Shown piece by piece: positions 1 to 6,504 of a stretch of DNA of 9,635 nt. The stretch's first letter is position 1. Each line of letters opens with the position of its first letter. The notes below the pieces were generated by a model, which had not been told where the DNA came from, did not search any database, and worked only from the letters and a program-made list of their open reading frames with translations. The stretch comes from Sulfurimonas sp. (GTDB taxonomy: Bacteria > Campylobacterota > Campylobacteria > Campylobacterales > Sulfurimonadaceae), in NCBI GenBank assembly GCA_030673275.1, contig DAOVJL010000024.1:1-9635 (forward strand), written 5' to 3'. The translations under genes and the position numbers were made by a program.

Positions 1-125
1 AAAATATCCCAAGTTTTCCAAGTCTACAATATAGGCTTAGACTTGGCTATGCTCAGTTCACTGACTCAGCAGATAATGACTTTAACTATTTAGACTCAAG
101 GTTTGAGCTAAACTATATGTTTTAA
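1..125 (+). CDS. Outer-membrane porin, C-terminal fragment (5' end outside window)
   Basis: An open frame runs from base 3 without a stop to TAA at 123-125, giving about 40 residues. They include RLRLGYAQFTD, then DFNYLDSRFELNYMF as the end. Alternating polar and hydrophobic residues with a terminal phenylalanine are the usual last strands and C-terminal signature of a Gram-negative beta-barrel protein recognised by the BAM complex. The style fits Campylobacterota OprD/MOMP-like porins, and a full-length porin with a similar ending (YLTYNF) lies at 6505-7863. The family call rests only on this tail. The gene converges on rsfS, and the spacer contains a structured repeat. Confidence 0.7.
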   Translation, partial: NIPSFPSLQYRLRLGYAQFTDSADNDFNYLDSRFELNYMF

Positions 126-130
126 AAGGG

Positions 131-191
131 TGCTCTTTAGTAGCCACAGCGGCTCCAGCGGAGTAAAAGGAATTATTTCCTTTTACAGGAC
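131..191 (-). repeat. Structured 3'-end repeat, copy 1 (behind rsfS)
   Basis: Read on the minus strand this begins 3 nt after the rsfS stop codon. A perfect 10-bp hairpin has arms 163-172 and 177-186 with a 4-base loop. A second small hairpin has arms AGCC at 142-145 and GGCT at 151-154 with loop ACAGC. No U-run follows on either strand, so it is not a standard intrinsic terminator, although it fills the spacer between two convergent genes. It matches 2134-2210 (opposite strand) and 9155-9209 over about 50 bp. The outermost helix present in copy 2 is missing here, where the porin gene ends. Confidence 0.85.
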
Positions 192-194
192 ATA

Positions 195-530
195 TTATAG
201 AGCCTGACCCTCTTTACCATCAGCTAAATCACTCAAAAAAGTTTCCATATCATATTTAACTCTATACTCTGGAGTCATAATATGAATAAGTATATCCCCT
301 AAATCAACAACAATCCAGTCACCGCTCTCATCGACATTGTTAAAATTCTCTTCTGGTTTAAGGTCATTTTTTAGGTGATCTAATAGGGCAGTTGTGTGTC
401 TTGAACTAAGTGATGAAGCGATTATTGCATAATCAACAAAGTAGTTTTTCTCACGAAGATCAAAAACCTCAATACTCTCTGCTTTATTTTTATCTAATAC
501 ATGTGTTATTTTTTCTATTCTGTTTTGCAA
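195..530 (-). CDS. rsfS: Ribosomal silencing factor RsfS (Iojap family)
   Basis: Known family role: RsfS binds ribosomal protein uL14 on the 50S subunit and blocks joining to 30S, lowering translation in starvation or stationary phase. The 111-residue product has the usual family length and its typical blocks: IEVFDLREKNYFVDYAIIAS (about 20-39), then GDWIVVDLGDILIHIMTPEY (about 70-89) followed by a YDMETFL segment. The start codon is TTG at 528-530. It is supported by AGGAAAA just upstream on the minus strand and by the absence of another start before the conserved block. The gene overlaps the end of nadD by 16 bp, implying co-transcription and probably translational coupling. The nadD-rsfS pair is widely conserved in bacteria. 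A structured repeat follows directly. Confidence 0.95.
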   Translation of the reverse strand: MQNRIEKITHVLDKNKAESIEVFDLREKNYFVDYAIIASSLSSRHTTALLDHLKNDLKPEENFNNVDESGDWIVVDLGDILIHIMTPEYRVKYDMETFLSDLADGKEGQAL

Positions 531-1063
531 CGGTTTTCCTTATAAAAATTATATATATCTTGTGCACATTTTTTTGGTAGTTTTGTTAAAACTACTTCAT
601 CCCTTAAGTTAGTTGATGAGATGTTTTCATCAATATCCAGTTTTAAACAATCTGCTGGAATCTCTATGCCATCTCTTGGAGCAACTACAAAAGTAACCAA
701 CTCTTTTAGCTCATCATAGCTACTCCACATGTGAAGTGAAGCCAGATTGTCAGCACCTATAACGAGATATATTTTTTTATAACTCTTTAGTAGGTGCTTA
801 ACAGTTGTTATACTTGTAACAGCACTATCTTGTTCAACTTCAAAAGTTGAGATTTCAACATTTTTGTAATCACTAAAAATCTCTTTTAGCCATTTTACTC
901 TTAGTGGAGCTGGAGCGTAAAATTTGGATTTAAAAGGATTTAAAAATGTTGGCATTACGATAACTTTATCTACATCTTTGAAATTACACAAAGATTTAAC
1001 AATAGCTTCATGACCGATATGCGGTGGGTCAAAAGAGCCACCAAAAAGTGCAATGGTTTCCAT
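515..1063 (-). CDS. nadD: Nicotinate-nucleotide adenylyltransferase NadD
   Basis: Catalyses nicotinate mononucleotide + ATP to deamido-NAD + PPi in cytosolic NAD biosynthesis. The 182-residue product carries the nucleotidyltransferase signature GGSFDPPHIGH (residues 8-18, with the HxGH-type histidines), VIGADNL (about 101-107) and the C-terminal ISSTNLR motif (148-154). Length is normal for bacterial NadD. The ATG is placed so that the Rossmann strand METIALFGGS begins at the N-terminus. No Shine-Dalgarno sequence precedes it, and a TATAAT box lies only 11 nt upstream, so the leader may be about 4-5 nt. It is the first gene of the nadD-rsfS operon and is divergent from gap. Confidence 0.96.
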   Translation of the reverse strand: METIALFGGSFDPPHIGHEAIVKSLCNFKDVDKVIVMPTFLNPFKSKFYAPAPLRVKWLKEIFSDYKNVEISTFEVEQDSAVTSITTVKHLLKSYKKIYLVIGADNLASLHMWSSYDELKELVTFVVAPRDGIEIPADCLKLDIDENISSTNLRDEVVLTKLPKKCAQDIYNFYKENRCKTE

Positions 1064-1074
1064 ATTTAAAGCGA

Positions 1075-1080
1075 ATTATA
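1075..1080 (-). promoter_or_regulatory. Putative -10 box of the nadD-rsfS operon
   Basis: TATAAT on the minus strand, with 11 nt between it and the nadD ATG. The expected transcription start near 1067-1068 gives a leader of only about 4-5 nt without a ribosome-binding site. Only 9 bp separate this box from the extended -10 element of gap on the other strand, so both promoters compete for the same DNA. Confidence 0.55.
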
Positions 1081-1089
1081 GCTAAGTTT

Positions 1090-1098
1090 TGATAAAAT
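1090..1098 (+). promoter_or_regulatory. Putative extended -10 promoter of the gap operon
   Basis: TGATAAAAT matches an extended -10 element (TGn followed by TAAAAT). The predicted start near 1105 gives a leader of about 30 nt carrying the ribosome-binding site AGAGGA at 1123-1128, 6 nt before the gap ATG. No clear -35 box is seen, which is usual for sigma-70 promoters in Campylobacterota. Confidence 0.5.
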
Positions 1099-1134
1099 AA
1101 CCGAATTTTATTTATATAACCTAGAGGATTTTTA

Positions 1135-2136
1135 ATGGCGCTTAAAATAGCAATTAATGGATTTGGTAGAATCGGTCGCTGTGTAGCTCGTATAGCTGCT
1201 ACAAGAGATGACGTAGAAATTGTAGCTATCAATGATATGGCGAGTATGGATATGATGTTATATTTACTTAAAAATGATTCTGTACATGGAACTTTTAGTA
1301 GTGAAATAAGTCAAGTTGACGATGTTAATATTAGTATTGACGGTAAAAAAATTAGAATTTTTAGTGATCGTAATCCAAAAAATCTTAAGTTTGCTGATTG
1401 TGGTGCAGATATGGTTTTAGAGTGTACAGGTGTTTTCTTAACTCAAGAATCTGCTCAAGTTCATATTGATAATGGAGTGGAGAAAGTTCTTTTCTCAGCT
1501 CCTGCAAAAGATAAAGAGACTTCAACATTTGTTATGGGTGTAAACGAAGATACTTATGCTGGACAAAAAATAGTGTCTAACGCTTCTTGTACTACTAACT
1601 GTCTTGGTCCTGTCGCTAAAGTTTTAGATGATGCTTTTGGGATTGAAAAAGGTCTTATGACAACTATTCACTCGTACACAAATGACCAAAATATTTTAGA
1701 TGTTAAACACTTAAAAGACAAACGTCGTGCAAGAGCGGGCGCGATAAACATGATACCAACAACAACAGGTGCGGCTAAGGCTATTAGTCTTGTAATGCCT
1801 CAGCTCTCTGGTAAACTTCATGGTCAAAGCGTTCGTGTTCCTACTCCTGATGTTTCTATGGTTGATTTGAATGTTGTTGTTAGAAAGAAGACTACAAAAG
1901 AGGAAGTTACAGCTGTATTTAATGAGATGGCAGATACAAAACTTAAGGGTCTTTTACTTATGGACAAAGAGATGAGAGTATCTCAAGATTTTGTTGGTTG
2001 TGAATACAGTTCAATTGTTGCAGAGGATTTAACTCAAGTTATTAGTGAAGATATGGTTAAAATCATGGCTTGGTACGATAATGAGTGGGGATACTCTTCT
2101 CGTTTAATCGATATGGCTTTGCATATTTCAAAATAG
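1135..2136 (+). CDS. gap: Type I glyceraldehyde-3-phosphate dehydrogenase
   Basis: Interconverts glyceraldehyde-3-phosphate and 1,3-bisphosphoglycerate in the cytosol; in an autotrophic or non-glycolytic Campylobacterota the gluconeogenic direction is likely to dominate (inference). The 333 residues are full length. Visible features are the N-terminal Rossmann motif INGFGRIGR (7-15), the catalytic segment SNASCTTNC with Cys152, the partner His179 in TTIHSYTNDQ, and the C-terminal WYDNEWGYS block. Asp34 (equivalent to Asp32 of Bacillus GAPDH), which favours NAD, is present. The usual Leu187-Pro188 pair is replaced by Val190-Lys191 and followed by a one-residue insertion. The ATG is set by AGAGGA 6 nt upstream. 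First gene of gap-pgk-tpiA-fabI; its TAG stop forms the edge of a structured repeat. Confidence 0.97.
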   Translation: MALKIAINGFGRIGRCVARIAATRDDVEIVAINDMASMDMMLYLLKNDSVHGTFSSEISQVDDVNISIDGKKIRIFSDRNPKNLKFADCGADMVLECTGVFLTQESAQVHIDNGVEKVLFSAPAKDKETSTFVMGVNEDTYAGQKIVSNASCTTNCLGPVAKVLDDAFGIEKGLMTTIHSYTNDQNILDVKHLKDKRRARAGAINMIPTTTGAAKAISLVMPQLSGKLHGQSVRVPTPDVSMVDLNVVVRKKTTKEEVTAVFNEMADTKLKGLLLMDKEMRVSQDFVGCEYSSIVAEDLTQVISEDMVKIMAWYDNEWGYSSRLIDMALHISK

Positions 2137-2210
2137 TCCCGCAAAGGGAAGTAATTCCCTTCACTCCGCTTGCACCGCTGAGGTGACTAAAGCTTGCCTC
2201 TAGAGAGGCA
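2134..2210 (+). repeat. Structured 3'-end repeat, copy 2 (between gap and pgk)
   Basis: The element starts at the gap stop codon (TAGTCCCGC) and fills most of the 97-bp gap-pgk spacer. Three stem-loops can be read: arms 2141-2150 and 2155-2164; CACC 2173-2176 with GGTG 2182-2185; and TGCCTC 2195-2200 with GAGGCA 2205-2210. In the first, two pairs are mismatched (C-A, A-C) on this strand but become G-U wobbles on the opposite strand. Copies 1 and 3 lie in inverted orientation on the map but in the same sense relative to the gene they follow. No U-run follows, so pgk is probably still transcribed through it. It may tune gap versus pgk message levels (inference). Confidence 0.85.
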
Positions 2211-2223
2211 GAAAACTTATAAT

Positions 2224-2236
2224 AAGGAACGACTTG
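2224..2236 (+). promoter_or_regulatory. Ribosome-binding site and TTG start of pgk
   Basis: AAGGAA at 2224-2229 precedes TTG at 2234-2236 by 4 nt. It decides the start: the next candidate, ATG at codon 11, has no comparable site and would remove LLNIKNLD, which I recall as part of related Pgk N-termini. The site lies just beyond the structured repeat and should be single-stranded. Confidence 0.7.
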
Positions 2237-3433
2237 GAATTATTAAATATTAAAAATCTAGATATGTCTGGTAAAAAAGTTTTTATCAGGTGTGACTTCA
2301 ATGTACCGATGGATGAGTTTGGAAATATTTCTGATGACAGAAGAATTCGTTCTGCAATCTCTACGATAAACTATTGTTTAGATCAAGATTGTGCTGTTGT
2401 TTTAGCATCACACCTAGGTCGTCCAAAAGGTGAAGTAGTTGAAAAATACTCTTTAGTTCCAGTTGCAAGAAGAATTCAGCACCTGTTAAAAAGAGATGTT
2501 GTTTTGTCTACAGATGTAGTTGGTGAAGACGCACAGGCTAAAGTCAATGCGTTAAAATCATCAGAAGTTTTACTTTTAGAAAATCTTCGCTTTGAAGCTG
2601 GTGAGACTGAGAATGATAAAGAGTTGTCTGAAAGATTAGCTTCAATGGCTGATTTTTATATTAATGATGCTTTTGGAGTAAGTCATCGTGCTCACTCTTC
2701 TGTTGAAGGAATTACACACCATTTTGATGAAAATCACAAAGCTGCAGGATTTTTATTACAAAAAGAGATTGATTTTTTTGGAAAACTTATCAAAAGTCCA
2801 GTTCGTCCATTTGCTGCTATTGTTGGTGGAAGTAAGGTTTCAGGAAAACTAGAAGCACTTATCAATCTGCTCCCAAGAGTTGATAAAATTCTTATTGGTG
2901 GCGGAATGGCGTTTACATTTCTAAAGCAGATGGGTTATGACATAGGTGCTTCACTTGTAGAAGATGACCTACTGGAAGATGCTCAACATATAATGGATGA
3001 AGCTAAAAAACTTGGTGTGAAATTTTATCTGCCTGTTGATGTTGTAGCAGCTGAAAAATTTGCAGAAGATTCTGTTAGCAAGTTAACACCAGCTCAAGAG
3101 ATTCCAGAGGGTTGGATGGGACTAGATATTGGACCTGCAACAGTAAGACTCTATCGTGAAGTTTTAGCTGATGTTCAAACAGTTTTATGGAATGGACCTA
3201 TGGGTGTTTACGAGATGGACAAATTTGCAAGGGGCTCAAATAAGATAGCTCACTTTGTTGCAGATAGTTATGCTACTACTGTTGTTGGCGGTGGAGATAC
3301 AGCAGACCTTGTTCAGAGAATAGGTGTTGATGAGGAGATGAGTTTTATCTCTACTGGCGGTGGAGCTTCTTTAGAGCTTCTTGAAGGTAAAATACTTCCT
3401 GGTGTTGCGCCATTAATAGTAAAAGAGGCATAA
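2234..3433 (+). CDS. pgk: Phosphoglycerate kinase
   Basis: Transfers phosphate between 1,3-bisphosphoglycerate/ADP and 3-phosphoglycerate/ATP; cytosolic, acting directly after or before Gap. The 399 residues match the usual two-domain enzyme. The N-terminal substrate domain shows [10 protein letters not shown] (16-25), SHLGRPKG (59-66), [12 protein letters not shown] (113-124) and [13 protein letters not shown] (144-156). The C-terminal nucleotide domain shows [10 protein letters not shown] (197-206), GGGMAFTF (222-229), [11 protein letters not shown] (317-327), GGGDTADL (352-359) and [15 protein letters not shown] (371-385). Start codon is TTG. The stop is followed after 3 nt by tpiA, so the two are tightly coupled. 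Confidence 0.97.
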   Translation: MELLNIKNLDMSGKKVFIRCDFNVPMDEFGNISDDRRIRSAISTINYCLDQDCAVVLASHLGRPKGEVVEKYSLVPVARRIQHLLKRDVVLSTDVVGEDAQAKVNALKSSEVLLLENLRFEAGETENDKELSERLASMADFYINDAFGVSHRAHSSVEGITHHFDENHKAAGFLLQKEIDFFGKLIKSPVRPFAAIVGGSKVSGKLEALINLLPRVDKILIGGGMAFTFLKQMGYDIGASLVEDDLLEDAQHIMDEAKKLGVKFYLPVDVVAAEKFAEDSVSKLTPAQEIPEGWMGLDIGPATVRLYREVLADVQTVLWNGPMGVYEMDKFARGSNKIAHFVADSYATTVVGGGDTADLVQRIGVDEEMSFISTGGGASLELLEGKILPGVAPLIVKEA

Positions 3434-3436
3434 TCG

Positions 3437-4144
3437 ATGATAATTGCAGCAAATTTAAAAACAAATCTTACACGACTGAAAACCATTAAATATATAGATG
3501 AGTTGGAGAGTTTTTTACAGCAAAACAATATCTCTCAAGAAGTTTTAGTTTTTCCTGCAATGTCTAGTTTAAATCAACATATTGGGAATGTTACAGTTGG
3601 TGCACAAAATGCATATGCTACAAAAAATGGTGCATTTACGGGTGAAATAGGAGAAGAACAATTAGAAGAGTTTTCAATTAAAACTATTTTGATTGGTCAT
3701 AGTGAGAGACGACATGTAATTGGTGAAACACAAGAGATGTTGGTAAAAAAGTTCAACTTTTACAAAGAGCTTGGATACAAAATAGTTTACTGTGTTGGCG
3801 AGCCTTTAGAGGTTAGAGAAGCAGGGCATGATAAAATGATGGAGTATATATCTAAGCAATATGAGGGAATAGATACAAATTATGAAAACCTTATTATTGC
3901 TTATGAGCCAGTTTGGGCGATAGGTACTGGACTTACTCCAACATTGGAAGATATTGTAGCTATACATAAAGAGTTGAAGGAAAAATCTCATGCGCCTCTA
4001 CTTTATGGTGGAAGTGTAAAGGTTACAAATGCAAAAAATGTTTTGGCACTTGATGGTGTTGATGGGATTTTAGTTGGTAGTGCTGCACTTTATGTTGATC
4101 ATTTTTGTACAATGATTGAATATGCACAAAAATTAAATAAATAA
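3437..4144 (+). CDS. tpiA: Triose-phosphate isomerase
   Basis: Interconverts dihydroxyacetone phosphate and glyceraldehyde-3-phosphate. At 235 residues it is shorter than the roughly 250-residue norm, as expected for the Campylobacterota form. Catalytic residues are visible: Lys8 in ANLKTN (the more common NWK is NLK here), His88 in IGHSERR and Glu157 in AYEPVWAIGTG, which also contains the mobile loop 6. YGGSV and GILVGSAAL near the C-terminus form the phosphate site. The ATG is 3 nt after the pgk stop, and AGAGG at 3424-3428 inside the end of pgk serves as ribosome-binding site. fabI follows after 15 bp. Confidence 0.96.
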   Translation: MIIAANLKTNLTRLKTIKYIDELESFLQQNNISQEVLVFPAMSSLNQHIGNVTVGAQNAYATKNGAFTGEIGEEQLEEFSIKTILIGHSERRHVIGETQEMLVKKFNFYKELGYKIVYCVGEPLEVREAGHDKMMEYISKQYEGIDTNYENLIIAYEPVWAIGTGLTPTLEDIVAIHKELKEKSHAPLLYGGSVKVTNAKNVLALDGVDGILVGSAALYVDHFCTMIEYAQKLNK

Positions 4145-4159
4145 TAGAAGGAGATATAG

Positions 4160-4978
<819 letters not shown>

Positions 4979-4997
4979 GTAATTTTATATTATAATA

Positions 4998-5025
4998 AAT
5001 AGTAAGGGTAAAAACTCTTACTATT
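4998..5025 (+). terminator. Hairpin terminator of the gap-pgk-tpiA-fabI operon
   Basis: A perfect 9-bp stem (AATAGTAAG at 4998-5006, CTTACTATT at 5017-5025) with a 10-nt loop lies 20 bp after the fabI stop. The pyrimidine run that follows (CTCCTCTCTTT) is T-rich but broken by C, so termination may be partial. Confidence 0.6.
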
Positions 5026-5090
5026 CTCCTCTCTTTAGATAATAATCAATAATATGATTAAAAATTCATCAATAATTCGTATTTTTTATA

Positions 5091-5096
5091 TATAAT
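5091..5096 (+). promoter_or_regulatory. Putative -10 box of the TorF-like gene
   Basis: TATAAT preceded by a T-rich stretch (ATTTTTTATA), the typical Campylobacterota promoter form without a -35 box. The start near 5103 gives a leader of about 30 nt ending in AGGGG (5124-5128), 5 nt before the ATG. The 9-mer ATCAATAAT occurs twice upstream, at 5045-5053 and 5068-5076. That could be an operator pair or just AT-rich composition. Confidence 0.5.
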
Positions 5097-5133
5097 CTAT
5101 GTAATAATTATTTTATAAAAAAAAGGGGATAAA

Positions 5134-5799
5134 ATGAAATTAATTAAACTTAGTTTAGCGACAGCACTAATTGTAACTATGGCATTTGCTGAGGAAGAAT
5201 CATCAGAAATTGGTATAAGTGCAAATATGGCAATTACAACTAATTATGTATGGAGAGGGATGACTCAAAGTGATGATTCTCCTGCTATTCAAGGTGGAGT
5301 TGACTTAGATTATAAAGGTTTATACTTAGGTGTTTGGGGTTCAAATGTTGAGTTTGTTGGTAGTGATGCATCAATGGAACTAGATATTTATGCTGGTTAC
5401 TCTAATGAAATTGCTGGTATTGGTTACGATGTAGGATTTATACAGTATGCTTATCCAAATGATTCAAAAGCCTTGAATTTTGCAGAGGTATATTTTGGGC
5501 TTAGTAAAGATTGGGAAAAGTTTGGTGTAAGTGCAAAGTATAGCGCAGGCGTAGAAACTGATGATATAGATCCTGAAGATTTTTGGGAAGTGGGTATTTC
5601 TTCATCTATATTACCGTATGATATAGGTTTTGAAGCTGGCTATGGTGACTATGATAATACAGGTGATTATTATTCAGTTGGACTAAATAGGTCATTTGAA
5701 AAATTTGATTTGAGTGTTACTTATATTGATTTCGACCACGATACGGATTCAAACTCTGATGAAGATAATGTTGTAGCTACAATCAGCTTTAGCTTTTAA
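5134..5799 (+). CDS. TorF-family putative porin (Gcw_chp / TIGR02001-like)
   Basis: The 221-residue product has a signal peptide (MKLIKLSLATALIVTMAFA, cleavage near residue 19) and then short amphipathic beta-strands ending in ISFSF, with a terminal phenylalanine as in outer-membrane barrels. MAITTNYVWRGMTQSDDSPA, QGGVDLDY, LYLGVWGSNV, ELDIYAGYS and YDVGFIQYAYP are the hallmark blocks of the family annotated as TorF-type putative porins. Function and substrate are not established; a small outer-membrane channel or structural barrel is the likely role. Acidic loops (ETDDIDPED, DHDTDSNSDEDN) suggest surface-exposed, possibly cation-binding turns. It is monocistronic, with its own promoter and a strong hairpin behind it. 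Confidence 0.8.
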   Translation: MKLIKLSLATALIVTMAFAEEESSEIGISANMAITTNYVWRGMTQSDDSPAIQGGVDLDYKGLYLGVWGSNVEFVGSDASMELDIYAGYSNEIAGIGYDVGFIQYAYPNDSKALNFAEVYFGLSKDWEKFGVSAKYSAGVETDDIDPEDFWEVGISSSILPYDIGFEAGYGDYDNTGDYYSVGLNRSFEKFDLSVTYIDFDHDTDSNSDEDNVVATISFSF

Positions 5800-5818
5800 T
5801 ATTATATAAATAGTAGTT

Positions 5819-5853
5819 TATTCATATTCCACTAATTATTTGGAATATGAATA
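5819..5853. terminator. Bidirectional terminator between convergent genes
   Basis: A perfect 13-bp stem has arms 5819-5831 and 5841-5853 (TATTCATATTCCA and its complement) with a 9-nt loop, 20 bp after the TorF-like stop. On the plus strand TTTTCGAATTT follows. On the minus strand the A-rich left flank gives a weaker U-run. It lies between two converging genes and could serve both. Confidence 0.7.
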
Positions 5854-5882
5854 TTTTCGAATTTATACCCTCAAGGGGCACC

Positions 5883-6359
5883 TTATCTTTTAGTTGTACC
5901 GATTACAGGCAAAGTACTCATTTTTTTAGTGTGAGAATTTTTCTCATCTGAGACATGAGTACTATTATAAACCGCCATCTTATCTATATATTCCTGTAGG
6001 GTAAAGTTTCTATCTTTTTCTTTATATTTTTCTTGAACTTCTTTTTGCTTTTTTACCTGCTCTTTAGTCATCTCTTTTAAAACGACGCCTGTTTTGGCTT
6101 CTACCAGTTTTGCAGAACCATCTTCATTAGGAACAATTTTTACTGTTGTCTCTCCCGTTGGAGCTTCTGTTCCAGATACGGTTGGACTCCACTCATTTTT
6201 TAACCACTCATCAAGTAAGTTTTGCATTAGAGCAGGCTTTTTTTCTTTTTTGCCCCCAACAGCGTTCAGAACCTTATTTTGGGATGGATTCGCTCCATCA
6301 ACTTGAGAACAAGCATTAAATATAAATACCATAGGTATCAGTAATAATAATTTTTTCAT
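5883..6359 (-). CDS. Small lipoprotein of unknown function
   Basis: I do not recognise the family. The 158-residue product starts with a lipoprotein signal, MKKLLLLIPMVFIFNAC, with the lipidated Cys at residue 17. The lipobox is imperfect (Phe at -3), which is not rare in Campylobacterota. The mature part is hydrophilic: a KKEKKPALMQNLLDEWLKNEW helix, a short strand-like section (ETTVKIVPNEDGSAKLVEAKTG), a lysine/glutamate-rich helix (TKEQVKKQKEVQEKYKEKDR) and a basic tail ending TTKR. The ATG at 6357-6359 is preferred; an in-frame GTG at 6384-6386 would put nine extra residues before the signal peptide. No ribosome-binding site is seen. Likely anchored in the periplasmic face of the inner or outer membrane. 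Divergent from the porin. Confidence 0.75.
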   Translation of the reverse strand: MKKLLLLIPMVFIFNACSQVDGANPSQNKVLNAVGGKKEKKPALMQNLLDEWLKNEWSPTVSGTEAPTGETTVKIVPNEDGSAKLVEAKTGVVLKEMTKEQVKKQKEVQEKYKEKDRNFTLQEYIDKMAVYNSTHVSDEKNSHTKKMSTLPVIGTTKR

Positions 6360-6365
6360 AATAAA

Positions 6366-6371
6366 AGTATA
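6366..6371 (-). promoter_or_regulatory. Putative -10 box of the lipoprotein gene
   Basis: TATACT on the minus strand, 6 nt before the ATG. The predicted start falls on or next to the start codon, consistent with the missing ribosome-binding site. Confidence 0.4.
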
Positions 6372-6372
6372 C

Positions 6373-6392
6373 ACAAATATTGTCACAAATAT
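6373..6392. promoter_or_regulatory. Possible operator: direct repeat of 8 bp with 12-bp period
   Basis: ACAAATAT occurs at 6373-6380 and again at 6385-6392, separated by TGTC, just upstream of the lipoprotein -10 box where an activator or repressor would sit. The spacing is close to one helical turn. The overlapping TGTCACAA (6381-6388) recurs inverted as TTGTGACA at 6473-6480, at the expected porin transcription start. Confidence 0.3.
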
Positions 6393-6464
6393 GTTACTTT
6401 AGTAAAATATTTTATAAATTTATTAGTATTTAACTATAAGATTAATTTAAATTAAAGAAATGTA

Positions 6465-6473
6465 TGACATAAT
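6465..6473 (+). promoter_or_regulatory. Putative extended -10 promoter of the porin gene
   Basis: TGACATAAT fits an extended -10 element with one deviation (CATAAT). The start near 6480 gives a leader of about 25 nt with GGGAGA at 6493-6498, 6 nt before the porin ATG. Confidence 0.45.
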
Positions 6474-6504
6474 TGTGACAGATTTGATATTTGGGAGAAT
6501 ATAA

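Noticed and set aside
131..191. Repeat copies as ordinary intrinsic terminators
   Set aside because: The hairpins are strong, but no U-run follows on either strand in any of the three copies, and copy 2 lies within an operon. A rho-dependent or stability role remains possible.
1029..1232. Minus-strand open frame of 67 codons across the nadD/gap spacer
   Set aside because: It overlaps the start of gap and the nadD promoter, lacks any family resemblance, and is explained as a shadow of gap coding sequence.
6094..6306. Plus-strand open frame of 70 codons opposite the lipoprotein
   Set aside because: Lies wholly inside the lipoprotein gene, which has a convincing lipoprotein signal; no separate promoter or ribosome-binding site.
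6360..6386. Alternative GTG start adding nine residues to the lipoprotein
   Set aside because: It would place MTIFVYTFI before a normal lipoprotein signal and has no ribosome-binding site; the ATG gives a standard MKKLLLL signal.
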